Notes: generated from the letters alone by a model not told the origin. A stretch of DNA of 64,000 bases from Niastella sp. OAS944 (GCA_024809215.1 JANUBW010000001.1:2398841-2462840); one strand, 5' to 3'; numbered from the stretch's first letter, positions 19,617-32,100 are shown. Numbers and translations are program-made.

Positions 19617-22600
19617 TTAGCGATAAGAAGACTCCGCTTTTTCAGCGGGATGTAGTTCACCGATTGTGCAATCGGGGTTTTCAACAATTGCATCAAGGAG
19701 CTGGCTGAATTCGGAAGCAATAGTTTGAATTGTTTCTTTCCGGAAGCGGCTGGTTGCAAAGGTGAATACACCGCCTAACCCTTCCTCTGTTTTAGCCATG
19801 CCCAGCATGAGGTCGTATTGGGTGCGGGTTTTATTGATATGGTATGGTTTTATCGTTAACCCTGATATTTTCAGATCAGCGATACCAATATTGTTAAGAT
19901 AGAAGTATGTATCGAAAAGCGGTGTACGGCTCCAGTCACGCTTTTTTACGATCTTTTCTACCAGTTCATCAAAAGGATAATCCTGATTTTCAAAAGCGGC
20001 GATCGAATTCTTTTTTACTTCACCCAGAAAATCTTTAAACGATTTTTTAGTAGAAGGCTGGTTTCTGATGGCTACAACGTTAATGAACAAGCCGGCTATC
20101 TGCTGTAATTCGGAATGGCGCCGCCCGGTAACAGGCGAACCTGTAACTATATCTTCACCGCCACTTAGTTTTGCCAGCAATACATTAAAGGCAGCCAGCA
20201 AAGTCATATACAAAGTAGCACCTTCTTTCTCGGCCAGCTGATGAAGCCTGTCATCTGTTTTTTCATTAATGGTAAAGCGTACCAGGTCCCCTTCAAAGTC
20301 CATATAGCCGTTTCTCGGAAAATCCAGTGGCAATCGCAGCTCAGGAACGCCATTACCGAACTGCCTCAGCCAGTAGTCTGCCTGATCCTGGAGCATTGCT
20401 TTATTAGCCGGGTGCTGATACCAACTAGTATAATCCTTGTACTGCAATGGCTGTTTATCAAAGGTTCTTCCATTGTATAGGTCCATGAAATCGCGAAGCA
20501 GAATATCAATAGTGAAACCATCTGAAATAATATGGTGCATATCCAATACAAGCAAATGCTTTTGTTCGCCCATTTCAATAAGTGCTGCGCGAACCAGGGG
20601 CGCCTCTTCCAGGAAAAACGGCCTGATGAATGTCCTGATCATTTCATCTGCGCGCTGTTTATTGCTACTGTATCTTTCCAACGTAAAGGGTACTATTGGG
20701 TGTACCGTTTGTACAGGCTCGTTATCTATCAATGCAAAGGTTGTGCGCAATACTTCATGGCGATCTATCAATGCACGGAACACGTCTTCTATTTTCCGGG
20801 CATCCACTTTGCCTTCCAGTTCAAACGCAACCGGAATATTATAAGCAGAGAGCTCGGGCATCAGGTATTGCAGTGAAAACATCCGTTTTTGTGCCGATGA
20901 AACCGGATAGTATTCACAGGCTTGCGCCGGAGTAATAGCTCTGAACGTTTCTTTATAAGATTGATGTATATAAATTGCCAGTTCAAGCAACACCGGCCTT
21001 CTGAACAATTCAATCAAAGGTATTTTTACATCAAGACGCTGGTGAATATGCGACAACATGAACGTAGCTGTAAGCGAATGGCCGCCCAACTTAAAGAAAT
21101 CGGCTTCCCTGCTAATGGCCGATACAGGCAGCTTCAAGATCTGCGCCCATATTTCACTGATCACTTTCTCTATCTCATTCATGGGAGCAACATAAGAAGC
21201 GTCTGTTGATACAGCAGGGTCAGGCAGCGCTTTCAGATCAAGTTTACCGTTCGATGTTACGGGCATTTGCTCTAATTGCACAAAATAAGCAGGTATCATA
21301 TATTCAGGCAAGCAGGTAGCCAGCTGCGAACGCAATGCTTTTTCGCTTATACCCGCCTCGCCAACATAATAAGCACTCAGGTAGTTATTGCCGCCGCTTG
21401 CTGTGCGTACAATCACTTTTACGGTGTGCACGCCCTGATGTTTCAGCATCTGGTGCTCTATTTCGCCCAATTCAATGCGGTAACCCCTGATCTTGACCTG
21501 TGAATCTTCTCTTCCCAAAAATTCGATATTACCGTCTTCAAACCAGCGAGCTTTATCACCGGTATAATACATAGTGCCGCCCGGACGGAACGGATCGGGA
21601 ACAAATTTTTTGGCCGACAGTTCTTTATCGTTGATATATCCGTTTGCCAAACATTCCCCACCTATGTACAGATCGCCTTTCACCCCTATAGGACATACTT
21701 TCCGGTTTTTATCCAGGATATAATAGGCCGCGTTCTGAATAGGCTTGCCGTAAGGAATACTTCTCCAGGTTACATCTATTTCTTCAACGGGGAAATAGTT
21801 CGACCATACTGTTGCTTCGGTTGCGCCACCCAGGGCAATCACCTTCGCATTCGTGAAAGCCTGTCTAACTGCATCGGGCAACGTTAGTGGCACCCAATCT
21901 CCGCTCAGGAATACGAGTCTTAATGCCGTATTCTTATCCGCCGACCGTTTCATATAAGGAACAAGCTGTAGCAGTGAGGCGGGTGCAGAATCCCAAAAAG
22001 TAATGCCATCATTAACCATTATGTCAACCAGCGATGCGGGCTCCTGCAATTCATTCTTTAGTGCAATCCGTACCGTACCGCCGGCTGCGAGCGTTCCGAA
22101 AATATCATATACCGACAGGTCGAAGGCAAGCGAAGTAGTAAATAAAAGTTTGTCATCGGGACCCACGTTGAATTCGCGGTTTACCCATTCTATAAGGTTG
22201 ATAACCGGTTTATGTTTTACAGATACGCCTTTAGGCGTACCGGTTGAGCCTGAAGTAAAGATCACATACGCAAGTGACTCACTTGTGATCGATGCCTTCG
22301 GGTTCCTGACGCTCTCTTTACTGATAGCTTCAGGCGTTACCAGTTTCCAATGATATTCACTGGAAATATATCCATTGAGCCCCAGCAGATCCTCCATACA
22401 GATCACTGTTTTTACAAAATCGAGTCCGCGTGTACATTCTGCCGTTTTATTCAGGTTCTGCAGATCTGTAATGATAACTGAGATCTGCAATGATTGCAAA
22501 ATGGTGCTTATACGGCCACAGGGTAAATAAGGTTCTGCGGGTACATAAGCTGCGCCTGCTTTCAGAATACCTAATACCGCAACTATCATTTCCGGCGCCC

Positions 22601-25600
22601 GCTCCAGTGTGACCGATACAAATTTGCCCGGGCCAATCCCTTCTTTTTGCAACGCGCCCGCAAGTTGGTTGGCTTGCTGGTTCAGCTCTTTATACGTCAT
22701 CACGCTTTCACTGGTAAGCAAGGCAATACCTGAAGGGTTCTTCAATACCTGTTCTTCAAAAAGCTGGTGAATTAATTTTTGATCTGCATATTCAAGATGT
22801 GTATCGTTGAAGGAATGAACGATCTTATTGATCTCTGCGGCCGGCAGTAAAGAAAGATCTGCGATCAGTTGCCCGGGGTTTTCAACAATGCTATTTGCCA
22901 ATGCCTGGTAACAGGTAGCGAACCGTGCCACCGTAGTGCGTTTAAAGATAGAAGTAGCATAACTGAAATTAAACCGGAGCTCTCCATTTATTTCCGTTAC
23001 CTGCAAGTTCAGATCGAACTTCGTGGTAGGCGTATGGTGCGGATATGGTTGCAAATTGAAACCCGGTAATTCCAGTTTTTCCTGGGCCAGAAAATGCATA
23101 TTGAACATCACTTCAAACAAAGGATTGCTGCTTGTATCCCTTTCCACTCCTATTGCTTCAACCAGGTCTTCGTATTGATAATCCTGGTTCTCAAAACAAG
23201 CCAGCGTTGTTTGCTTTATTTCCTGCAGAAAATCTTTATAAAAAGACTGCGCTTTCGGGTATGTTCTTAACACCACTGTATTTACGAATACACCATGCAC
23301 ATCCTGCAGTTCTGCCTGTTTACGTCCTGTAGTAATGGTACCGGTAATAATATCTTCCTGATCGCTCAGTTTGCTGATCAGGATATTATAGACCGACAGC
23401 AATACCATATACAAGGTCACCTTTTGCTGGTCGGCAAACGCTTTAAGTTTATCGGTATATTCCTTATTAAGTGTAAATGTAATGGTACTGCCATCAAAAC
23501 TTTTTACAGAAGGCCTTGGATAGTCAGCAGGCAGGCTCACTTTTGGTAAGGTACCCGACAACTGTTTCATCCAGAATTCTTTTTGGCGGGCAACCAGTTG
23601 CTGATAACCTTCATCCTGCTGCCATTGCACCACATCTTTAAATTGCAATGCCGGCGCTGCAGGCGTTTTTTCATTGTATAATGCAACAAAATCGCGCAGC
23701 AAAATTCCCACTGATACTTCATCAGATATTATGTGATGTGTATCGATCATAAACAGGCTGCGGGTTTCATCTATTTTCATTAAACCAACTCGTAACAAAG
23801 GCGCTTCATCGAGCGAGAAAGGTTTAACAAACTGGTTGATGACAGATGGTATGTCGGCCTGCGGCCAGGTTGACACATTAAAATCGAAGGTATTACGAAC
23901 CTCCTGCACCGGAACACCATTTTGCAGGGTAAACACCGTACGGAAACTATCATACCGATGAATGAGTTGCCTGAATACACGTTCCATTTTTTCAACATCC
24001 ACTGTTCCTTCTGCGATATAGATCAACGGGGTGTTATACACTACTGATTGAGGCGATAACTGGTGCAGTACAAATAATCTCCGCTGTGCAGAGGATAGTG
24101 GATAATGAGGTAGTACTGCACGCGGAGTAAGCGGCGCCAGCGTTTGTTCCGGCTTCTTTTGTTCAACCGTGTTGCTGTTGATCAATGCCAGTTGTTTTTC
24201 AAAAACTGCCGCATCGAAAATATCGCTCAACGAGATCGACACATTCCATTTTTTCATGATCCTCGAAAGCAGGGAAATAGCCGTAAGGGAATGGCCACCC
24301 AGGCGAAAGAAATCCGCATTCGCGGTTATTTCATTCTTTGAAACGGCCAGCACTTCACTCCAGATCATTCGCAACTGTTCTGCCATATCACTTGTTTCTT
24401 CTTCCGTTACCGGCGCCGCTGCAATTTCAATTTTATTTCGGGCTATTGCTATGATCGCATCCTTATTCACCTTTCCATTTGTTGTAAGCGGAATTTCCTC
24501 CACCTGCAAGTACTGGTGAGGTTGCATGTATGCGGGCAATATGTTGTTGACATATTGTTTGAGTTTATCAACAGCAATTGATTCACCAGCCGTAATGCAG
24601 GCTATGATATATTTATCTCCTTCCTTATTTTCATTTACCACCGCCGCTGCGGAATGAATACCGGGGAAAGTCAATAGTTGGTTTTCAATTTCCGAAAGTT
24701 CAATGCGGTGACCCGCAATTTTAACCTGGTCATCTATTCTTCCCATATACATCAGCAGGCCATTGGAAAGCCGCCGTGCCAGGTCGCCCGACCGGTACAT
24801 TTTTCCACTACCGGTAAACGGATCGGACAGGAATTTCTCCGCTGTCTTTTTTACATCGCCCAAATATCCCTGTGCTACCTGCAGACCGCCGAGATAAAGT
24901 TCACCCGGCACACCATCCGGAACAGGTTGCATTGATTCATTTAAGAGATAGGCATATGTATTGGTAATGGGAACACCAATTGGAACTGAATCAAATTCTT
25001 CAGCCGGATTGAACCGGTGAACAATACAGCCTACAGTTGTTTCAGTAGGACCATATTCATTATAGATAGCAATTTTACCAGCAGATCTTTTATGAATTGC
25101 AAGGGCCGCCTGGTAGTTCAATGCTTCCCCGCCCACAATCATTGCTTCGAGCTTTTTGGGGATCACCGGAAGATTTATTGCTATTTTAAGGTGAGCAGGT
25201 GTAAGCTTTATGATCGTTACTTCATCTTCCTGAAATATTTTTTCCAGCAACAATCCATCTTCCGTGTCTTTGGGATAAACAATGATCGTATTGCCCGAAA
25301 CGAGTGGCACAAACAATGAAGTTATGGTAAGATCGAATGAATAAGAAGTAAAGAAAGGAAATACGGCCGGCCTTCCCTGTACATATGTTTCAAGCGACCA
25401 GCAGATGTAGTTTACCATTGAGCTATGATTGATCACTACTCCTTTGGGCAACCCGGTAGTACCGGAAGTATAAATCACATAGACTGCTGAATCTTTTCCG
25501 CTCTTCGTTTGAATTCTTTCCGCGCTTTGCCCCAGCCACCAATTTTTATCATCCATCTTATAAACAGGAATATGGATGGTCTTGAAAAAAGCAGCCTGAT

Positions 25601-28600
25601 CGCCGGCAATTGTTTTATCTGTAAGCAAGATCCTGGCGCCACTATCGGTTATCATATGTTGCTTTCTTGCGTCAGGATACCCGGGTTCAATAGGTAGAAA
25701 AGCAGCCCCGGCTTTTACAATCCCAAGCATGGCAATAATTGTATCGGGGCAACGGGGCAGTAGTAAAGCAATAACCTCTCCTTCCCTAATACCTTGTTCT
25801 TTTAAGGCATGAGCAACCTGATTGGCCCGCTGTTCTACTTCTTTATAGGTATAAATGCTGTTTGCATATTTCAATGCTGTTTGCAATGGTATGCGGTCAG
25901 CCTGTTCTTCAAACAACTCATGAATTCTTTTTTCAGAGAATAACCGCACAGGTTCTGCTATTTCTTTTGAAAAAGCGTTCTTTTCTTCCGGTGTACGCAA
26001 ATCCATTTTACCAACGCTGCTTTGCGGGGCGTTGATCATTTCATCGAGTATATGATGAATGTAATAAGTGAACCGGTCAATAGTATTGCGATTGAAAAGA
26101 TGGGTATTGTATTCGTAGGTGAATTCAAACTGGTCGTTCTCTTCAATACCCCGTAAAGTGAGATCAAACTTGGAAATACCTTTTTCTATATCAAAGCGCC
26201 TGAAGTTAATTCCGGGAAGTGCGATCTCGGGGAGGTCCATGTTCTGCAAATTGAACATAGCATCAAACAGGGGACTACGGCTTGCATCTCTTGTTTTTAC
26301 AACGTCCCTGATAAGATCCTCGTAATTGTAATCCTGGTTTTCAAACGCATCAAGCACCTGTGTTTTCACATGTTTTAGCAGGCTTTGCAGGCTCATGCCG
26401 GGATCAATATCGAATGGGATGGCCAATGTATTTGCAAACATGCCAATTGTATGCGAAAGGTCGGCATGCCTTCTTCCCGCAATGATCGTTCCCACAACAA
26501 TATTTCGCTGGTTGCTGAGCCTGTTCAGCATTACAAGATAACCTGTCAGCAAAACTACATACAAGGTGGTTTCCTGTTGCAATGCATATTGCTTGAGTGC
26601 GTCAATAGATTGCTTTCTGACAAGGAACCGCACTGATTGTCCATCCAGGTTCAGTTTTGAAGGTCTTGTATGATCCAATGGCAATGCGAGCGGTGTTATC
26701 TCATTGCTGAATTTTTTAATCCAGAATTGTCGTTGTTTCTGCATACGCTCACTTTCACTATTCGCATGCTGCCATTCTGAAAAATCCCTGTACTGAATAT
26801 TGACAGGTTCAGCCTGGCCATCCTGGTAAAAATGAAGCATTTCCTTTATCAGTATTACCAGTGAAGTACCATCTGCTATGGAGTGGTGAACATCTACGAT
26901 CAAAATAAAATCATCTTCTTTTATTTTAATAACCCCAACCCGCATTAGTGGAGGTATGCTCATATCAAAGGGCTGTATAAACTCTTTGATCATTTTATCA
27001 AGCTGCTGCCCGCTTTGCTCTGCATACTGTATACAAAATGGAACAGTTTCATGAACCTGTTGCCAGGGAGTGCCATTGACAATTTCAAAACTGGTGCGAA
27101 GGCTTTCATGCCGGGCAATCACCTGTTCAAATGCTTTTTGCAAACGGTCTGTATCAAGGTTGCCGTTTACTTTGAATAAGGTAGAAATATTGTACGCTGT
27201 ACTGCGGGGGCTGTATTGTTGTAAAAAGAAGATCCTTTCCTGCCCTGAAGACAATGGATAAAATGTTTTTACATCTGCCTTCGCAATGGTGTTCTCCTGC
27301 TGCTGTTCGGCCTGATCAATATACCCGGCAATATCTGCCAGCATGGGAAATTCGAAGATCTGCAGCAAGGGCATTTCTACCCGGAAAACCTTTTCAATAT
27401 GCGAAGCAAGAATGGCGACGCGTAAGGAATGCCCGCCCGATTCAAAAAAGTTGGCTGTTCTGCTGATGTTGTTTGCATCGGTTTCAAAGATGCCTGCCCA
27501 GATCTCAGCTAATTTCTTTTCTGTTTCGCTTTGTGGCGCCATGAAATTGTCATCCTGCATGGCTGCAGGTTCAGGCAATGCATTTATATCCCTTTTTCCG
27601 TTTGGTGTAAGTGGTAATGTCTCCAGAAATGTATAGGATACGGGGAACATATGGTTGGGCAACCGGTCTGCAAGGTGCGCACGAAGCGAACTCAAACTCA
27701 CCTCTTTATTACATACCAGGTAAGCACACAGTTCATAATCGTTCGTTTTCAATATGCGTGCTGTTACTACCGCTTCCTTTATACCTTCATATGCAAGCAA
27801 ATTCAATTCGATCTCATCGGGATTCACCAGTTTGCCTCTGATCTTTACCTGCCGGTCAATACGTCCCAGTACAAGCAGGTTTCCCTCTGATGTAAAGCGG
27901 CCCCTGTCGCCTGTTTTGTATATTATATCAGCTGGGTCATTGCTGAAAGGGTTCTGTATAAATTTTTGGGTATTCAATACCGGCTCATTCAAATATCCGA
28001 GCGAACGATAAGGAGTGCGGATAAATATTTCTCCTTCTTCACCCTGCTTTACATGGTGCATTTCATCATCAAGCAGCAGGATCTCTGTATCATCGATTGC
28101 TTTTCCGGCAGGAATGATATCTGCCGCTACATCTGTTTGCCGAATAAAATGACATGTTTTAACCAAAGTAGTTTCGGTAGCGCCATATAAATTCACTAAC
28201 TGCACACGGTCGCCAATTGAGGCATACCAGGGCTTAAGGTCGCTGGCTTGTATTTTTTCTCCCGACATTAATATATATCGTAAGGAGGGAAATTCTTCTT
28301 TTGAAATTGTTCCATGGCTGATCAACTTAAATAATGAGGGAACGCAATGCACTACATGAACGGATTGCGCACTCAGCCATGCTGTTAATTTTACAGGATC
28401 TAAAAGAATATCCTGTGAAGGGGGTATGCACAAGGTGCCACCGGTGCACAATGCCACAAATATATCCCGTAGCGAAGCATCGAAACCCGGATTAACCAGC
28501 TGGCTCACACAAACAGAATCATTGAGCCCAAGTGTTTTTATTTCCCAGCTAATAAAATGCGCAAGGCTCTTATTAGCTCCTAAGATCGGTTTTGGTTTGC

Positions 28601-29057
28601 CGGTAGAACCGGATGTAAAATATACATACGCAGGATCATTTTCATTATATACCGGCCAGTTAATTGATTCAGGCTGCCGGGTCATTATCTCATCAAATTC
28701 TACCGTTTTAATGGCAGGATAAGGCAGAGTACCGGTTGCGTTTGTGATAATAATTTGCGAGCCGGTTGTAGAAAGCATGTGTCCGATGCGGCTGGCCGGC
28801 AAATTTGTTTCTATCGGAATAAAAATACACCGGGCGCGCAGGATGCCAATGATAGCTACGATCATGTCTATCCTGTCTTCGAGTAACAGGCTTACCATAC
28901 ATTGGGTATTACCATATTCTGCCAGCAGATATGCGGCTATTTTTGCCGATCTGTCGTCAAGTTCCCGGTAAGTAAGTATGCGTTCGCCACATTGAAGGGC
29001 GGGTTTATTTGCATACTTCGAAAAATTTTCTGCAAAAAGAAATTGAATAGTGCTCAT
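19617..29057 (-). CDS. three-module NRPS: A-T-C-A(Asn)-T-C-A(Cys-like)-T-C
   Basis: A 3146-residue synthetase. Order: A1 (about 10-510), T1 (Ser544), C1 (HHSIADG from His724), A2 (about 1045-1540), T2 (Ser1590), C2 (HHIISDE from His1774), A3 (about 2085-2630), T3 (Ser2661), C3 (HHIISDG from His2841). Hand-read codes: A1 DARHLSLLVK, unassigned but identical to that of the A domain encoded at 39570-42701; A2 DLTKIGEVGK, asparagine; A3 DLYDFSLVWK, closest to the cysteine code DLYNLSLIWK but with Asp at the fifth-pocket Asn position. All three C domains carry the condensation histidines; none has the DxxxxD heterocyclisation motif, so a Cys would stay a free thiol. It starts with A and ends with C, the register shared by most proteins of this train. 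Confidence 0.93.
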   Translation of the reverse strand: MSTIQFLFAENFSKYANKPALQCGERILTYRELDDRSAKIAAYLLAEYGNTQCMVSLLLEDRIDMIVAIIGILRARCIFIPIETNLPASRIGHMLSTTGSQIIITNATGTLPYPAIKTVEFDEIMTRQPESINWPVYNENDPAYVYFTSGSTGKPKPILGANKSLAHFISWEIKTLGLNDSVCVSQLVNPGFDASLRDIFVALCTGGTLCIPPSQDILLDPVKLTAWLSAQSVHVVHCVPSLFKLISHGTISKEEFPSLRYILMSGEKIQASDLKPWYASIGDRVQLVNLYGATETTLVKTCHFIRQTDVAADIIPAGKAIDDTEILLLDDEMHHVKQGEEGEIFIRTPYRSLGYLNEPVLNTQKFIQNPFSNDPADIIYKTGDRGRFTSEGNLLVLGRIDRQVKIRGKLVNPDEIELNLLAYEGIKEAVVTARILKTNDYELCAYLVCNKEVSLSSLRAHLADRLPNHMFPVSYTFLETLPLTPNGKRDINALPEPAAMQDDNFMAPQSETEKKLAEIWAGIFETDANNISRTANFFESGGHSLRVAILASHIEKVFRVEMPLLQIFEFPMLADIAGYIDQAEQQQENTIAKADVKTFYPLSSGQERIFFLQQYSPRSTAYNISTLFKVNGNLDTDRLQKAFEQVIARHESLRTSFEIVNGTPWQQVHETVPFCIQYAEQSGQQLDKMIKEFIQPFDMSIPPLMRVGVIKIKEDDFILIVDVHHSIADGTSLVILIKEMLHFYQDGQAEPVNIQYRDFSEWQHANSESERMQKQRQFWIKKFSNEITPLALPLDHTRPSKLNLDGQSVRFLVRKQSIDALKQYALQQETTLYVVLLTGYLVMLNRLSNQRNIVVGTIIAGRRHADLSHTIGMFANTLAIPFDIDPGMSLQSLLKHVKTQVLDAFENQDYNYEDLIRDVVKTRDASRSPLFDAMFNLQNMDLPEIALPGINFRRFDIEKGISKFDLTLRGIEENDQFEFTYEYNTHLFNRNTIDRFTYYIHHILDEMINAPQSSVGKMDLRTPEEKNAFSKEIAEPVRLFSEKRIHELFEEQADRIPLQTALKYANSIYTYKEVEQRANQVAHALKEQGIREGEVIALLLPRCPDTIIAMLGIVKAGAAFLPIEPGYPDARKQHMITDSGARILLTDKTIAGDQAAFFKTIHIPVYKMDDKNWWLGQSAERIQTKSGKDSAVYVIYTSGTTGLPKGVVINHSSMVNYICWSLETYVQGRPAVFPFFTSYSFDLTITSLFVPLVSGNTIIVYPKDTEDGLLLEKIFQEDEVTIIKLTPAHLKIAINLPVIPKKLEAMIVGGEALNYQAALAIHKRSAGKIAIYNEYGPTETTVGCIVHRFNPAEEFDSVPIGVPITNTYAYLLNESMQPVPDGVPGELYLGGLQVAQGYLGDVKKTAEKFLSDPFTGSGKMYRSGDLARRLSNGLLMYMGRIDDQVKIAGHRIELSEIENQLLTFPGIHSAAAVVNENKEGDKYIIACITAGESIAVDKLKQYVNNILPAYMQPHQYLQVEEIPLTTNGKVNKDAIIAIARNKIEIAAAPVTEEETSDMAEQLRMIWSEVLAVSKNEITANADFFRLGGHSLTAISLLSRIMKKWNVSISLSDIFDAAVFEKQLALINSNTVEQKKPEQTLAPLTPRAVLPHYPLSSAQRRLFVLHQLSPQSVVYNTPLIYIAEGTVDVEKMERVFRQLIHRYDSFRTVFTLQNGVPVQEVRNTFDFNVSTWPQADIPSVINQFVKPFSLDEAPLLRVGLMKIDETRSLFMIDTHHIISDEVSVGILLRDFVALYNEKTPAAPALQFKDVVQWQQDEGYQQLVARQKEFWMKQLSGTLPKVSLPADYPRPSVKSFDGSTITFTLNKEYTDKLKAFADQQKVTLYMVLLSVYNILISKLSDQEDIITGTITTGRKQAELQDVHGVFVNTVVLRTYPKAQSFYKDFLQEIKQTTLACFENQDYQYEDLVEAIGVERDTSSNPLFEVMFNMHFLAQEKLELPGFNLQPYPHHTPTTKFDLNLQVTEINGELRFNFSYATSIFKRTTVARFATCYQALANSIVENPGQLIADLSLLPAAEINKIVHSFNDTHLEYADQKLIHQLFEEQVLKNPSGIALLTSESVMTYKELNQQANQLAGALQKEGIGPGKFVSVTLERAPEMIVAVLGILKAGAAYVPAEPYLPCGRISTILQSLQISVIITDLQNLNKTAECTRGLDFVKTVICMEDLLGLNGYISSEYHWKLVTPEAISKESVRNPKASITSESLAYVIFTSGSTGTPKGVSVKHKPVINLIEWVNREFNVGPDDKLLFTTSLAFDLSVYDIFGTLAAGGTVRIALKNELQEPASLVDIMVNDGITFWDSAPASLLQLVPYMKRSADKNTALRLVFLSGDWVPLTLPDAVRQAFTNAKVIALGGATEATVWSNYFPVEEIDVTWRSIPYGKPIQNAAYYILDKNRKVCPIGVKGDLYIGGECLANGYINDKELSAKKFVPDPFRPGGTMYYTGDKARWFEDGNIEFLGREDSQVKIRGYRIELGEIEHQMLKHQGVHTVKVIVRTASGGNNYLSAYYVGEAGISEKALRSQLATCLPEYMIPAYFVQLEQMPVTSNGKLDLKALPDPAVSTDASYVAPMNEIEKVISEIWAQILKLPVSAISREADFFKLGGHSLTATFMLSHIHQRLDVKIPLIELFRRPVLLELAIYIHQSYKETFRAITPAQACEYYPVSSAQKRMFSLQYLMPELSAYNIPVAFELEGKVDARKIEDVFRALIDRHEVLRTTFALIDNEPVQTVHPIVPFTLERYSSNKQRADEMIRTFIRPFFLEEAPLVRAALIEMGEQKHLLVLDMHHIISDGFTIDILLRDFMDLYNGRTFDKQPLQYKDYTSWYQHPANKAMLQDQADYWLRQFGNGVPELRLPLDFPRNGYMDFEGDLVRFTINEKTDDRLHQLAEKEGATLYMTLLAAFNVLLAKLSGGEDIVTGSPVTGRRHSELQQIAGLFINVVAIRNQPSTKKSFKDFLGEVKKNSIAAFENQDYPFDELVEKIVKKRDWSRTPLFDTYFYLNNIGIADLKISGLTIKPYHINKTRTQYDLMLGMAKTEEGLGGVFTFATSRFRKETIQTIASEFSQLLDAIVENPDCTIGELHPAEKAESSYR

Positions 29058-29105
29058 TGTAAATAGCTTATTAGTAGGAACATTATTTATAAGAATAACC
29101 GGGGC

Positions 29106-32100
29106 TTAACATACAGCTACAGCAGCGAGGTTGATCTCTGACAACAGTATTTCGTGATTAGCCAATACCTGTTCGGTAATTGCCACTACAGATTGCATAA
29201 AGCGCAAAATGGTTTCCTGGCTGAAAAGCTTGCTGGCATAGCGCATTTCCAACCTCAACTCACCGTTGCATTCATGCCCCAATAAGGTAAGATCAAATTT
29301 CGATACAAGCCTGTTCCCGGGCAACGGCGTTATTGTTAGTTTATTCAGCTGCAGGTTGTTTTCCTGTTCATAATTGAATTCGATCATTATATCGAATAAA
29401 GGGTTATGACCAGGCTTGCTTTGTATTTTCAGTTTGTTTACCAACTGCTCAAGCGGGTACTCCTGATTGTCGAAGGCTTGCTGCATACGATGCATAACTT
29501 CATACAGGAAAGTAGTAAAGGGTTGATTGGGTTTTGGGAAATTGCGAAGGGCTATTGTATTCACAAACATCCCCGGCATACTTGCCAGTACAGCCTCGCG
29601 CCTGCCCGATACGGGACTACCGATCGTAATATCGTATTGATTGGTGAGCTTTGATAATACAATATTGAATACAGTTAATAGAAACGCGTAGGTGGTAGCG
29701 CCTTCTTTAGCCAGATATTTTTTGAGCAAAGCAACTGTTTCGTCATCAAACAAATGATCTACCGCATCTCCTTCGTAATTGCGTACTTTTTGGCGGGCAT
29801 GATCGAGCGGAAGCGTCACTGGTGGTAAATGCTGTGTAAACTCTTTGAGCCAATATTGTTCCTGCCTTACCATCCACTGCGAAAATTCTTCAGTTTGCTG
29901 CCAACATGCATAATCCCTGAACTGAAGTGCTGGAACAGAAAGTTTGGCATTTTCATACAACGACTTCAGTTCGCTGGCAAAGATCCCGAACGACACATCA
30001 TCCCATATAATATGATGAAAATCGATCAGCAGCACACAGGAGTTTTCATTTTTCTGAATAACACCTATTCTGAATAACTGCGGCGTGTGCAGATCAAAAG
30101 GACGAATAAAAGCACGCATATATTCGTGAACCGGTTCTGCAGCATTGGTGTTTATCAATTCAACAGCAAACGGTAAAGCAGGAGCTACTTTTTGAACAAT
30201 ATCATTTCCTTTTACCTCAAACCTGGTTCGCAAAATCTCATGGCGATTGATCAACTCACTTATTGCCTTGTTCAATTGCTTAATATCCAAACCGCCTTCT
30301 ACCCTGTAAACAGAAGTAATATTATATTCTATTCCTTTTGGATTCAACCGCCATAAAAAGTATAATCTTTTTTGTGCTGAAGTGGCAGGATAAAATTCCT
30401 TTTCCTGTGTTGGAACAATCCCATTCCAAATAGTGCCAGGTCGTTGACGAATGGATTCAGCCAGCGACTGAATGGTTGGCTTCTTAAAAAAATCGGGCAG
30501 GCTGATCCTTACTTTAAACTCATTTTGTATCCGCATCAGCAATTGCATGGCCTTTAAAGAATGTCCACCGGCCTCAAAGAAATTATCAGTAGTGCCAATC
30601 GCTTCTTCGTCCCTATGCAAAAGCTGTGACCAGGTTCTCAGCAAAGATTGTTCAACTTCATTAGCCGGTTTATCGAGCACCTTCATTACCATCGCGTCTT
30701 GCGCAGGAAGGGCGCTTCTGTCTATTTTGCCATGGGGAGTAACCGGAATTGAATCAAGGAAGAAGAACTGCGATGGTATCATATAATCGGGCAGTTTCTC
30801 TGTCAATGATCTCCTTATTGCCGGATGATCGGCCTGCGTATCTGTTACCAGGTAAGCACAGAGATATTTATCACCGGTGGTATGCTGATGAAGGTCTACC
30901 ACTGCCTGTTTTATTCCATCGAGAGCAACAAGGGCTTGTTCTACCTCACCTAGCTCTACACGGTAGCCGCGGATCTTCACCTGCCTGTCGGCACGGCCCA
31001 GAAATTCAATTGAACCATCGGGACGCCACTTTGCAAGGTCGCCCGTTTTATAAATACGATCGTTCTCTTTGAACGGGTTCTGCAAAAACTTCTCTTTGGT
31101 AAGTTCTTCTTTTCCCAGGTAGCCACGCCCAACCTGCGCACCACCAGCGCATAATTCGCCTGTTACACCAATGGGTACCAACCGGTTTTCCGAATCAACA
31201 ATATAAACCGGCGTATTGATAATTGGGTAGCCGATCGAAGGCAATGTTGGTATCTCTTCCTCTGGCGACAAAGCCAGTGTAGTAACAACATGCGTTTCGG
31301 CAGGCCCGTAATGATTATGTAAATAAACCTTGTTTCGCTGCAGGTATTTCCTCAGTCCTTCACTCACCGTTACCTGTTCACCTGCAGTTTGAATATGTTT
31401 TATGCAATCCGGTACAGCTTCTGCATACGCCGGATCGCTAAATAATACATGCAGTAATGACATTGGCAGAAACACAGTACTGATCTGGTGCTTACCAATC
31501 AATTCAAGCATACCGGTTATATTCTTCCTGGTTGCCTCATCAATAAGGTGCAATGTACCGCCTGAACAAAGTGTGTAGAATATTTCAGAGAAGGAAACAT
31601 CAAAGGAAACAGTACTAAACTGTAATACTTTTTTATAATCAAGTTCTGCATGGTGTATGCAATGCTGAACAAGGTTGACTGCATTTTTATGCTCAAGCAA
31701 AATTCCTTTGGGGTTGCCAGTTGATCCTGATGTATATATAGCATAAACAAGGTCGGAAGGCTTATTAACAAGCGGCAGATCCGTGTCATCTTCTTCAGCC
31801 AGGGTTGCCTCATCTGCGTTGAACACCGTAAACTGTGAAGGTAGTTCGTTTGCTGCTTCGAGTGTTGAATTATCGCACAGCAATAATCGAATGCAGCTAT
31901 CAGTAATAATATATTCTATTCGCGAGGAGGGCAGATTTACATCGATAGGCAAATAAGCGCCACCTGCCTTTAATATTCCCAGCATTCCTATCACCATCTG
32001 CGCCGATCTTCCGGTAAACAATGCTACCAGGTCATCGGGACGAACAGACATTTTCCTGAGCCGGTGGGCAAGCTGATTTGAAAGGTGGTTCAGCTCCCGA

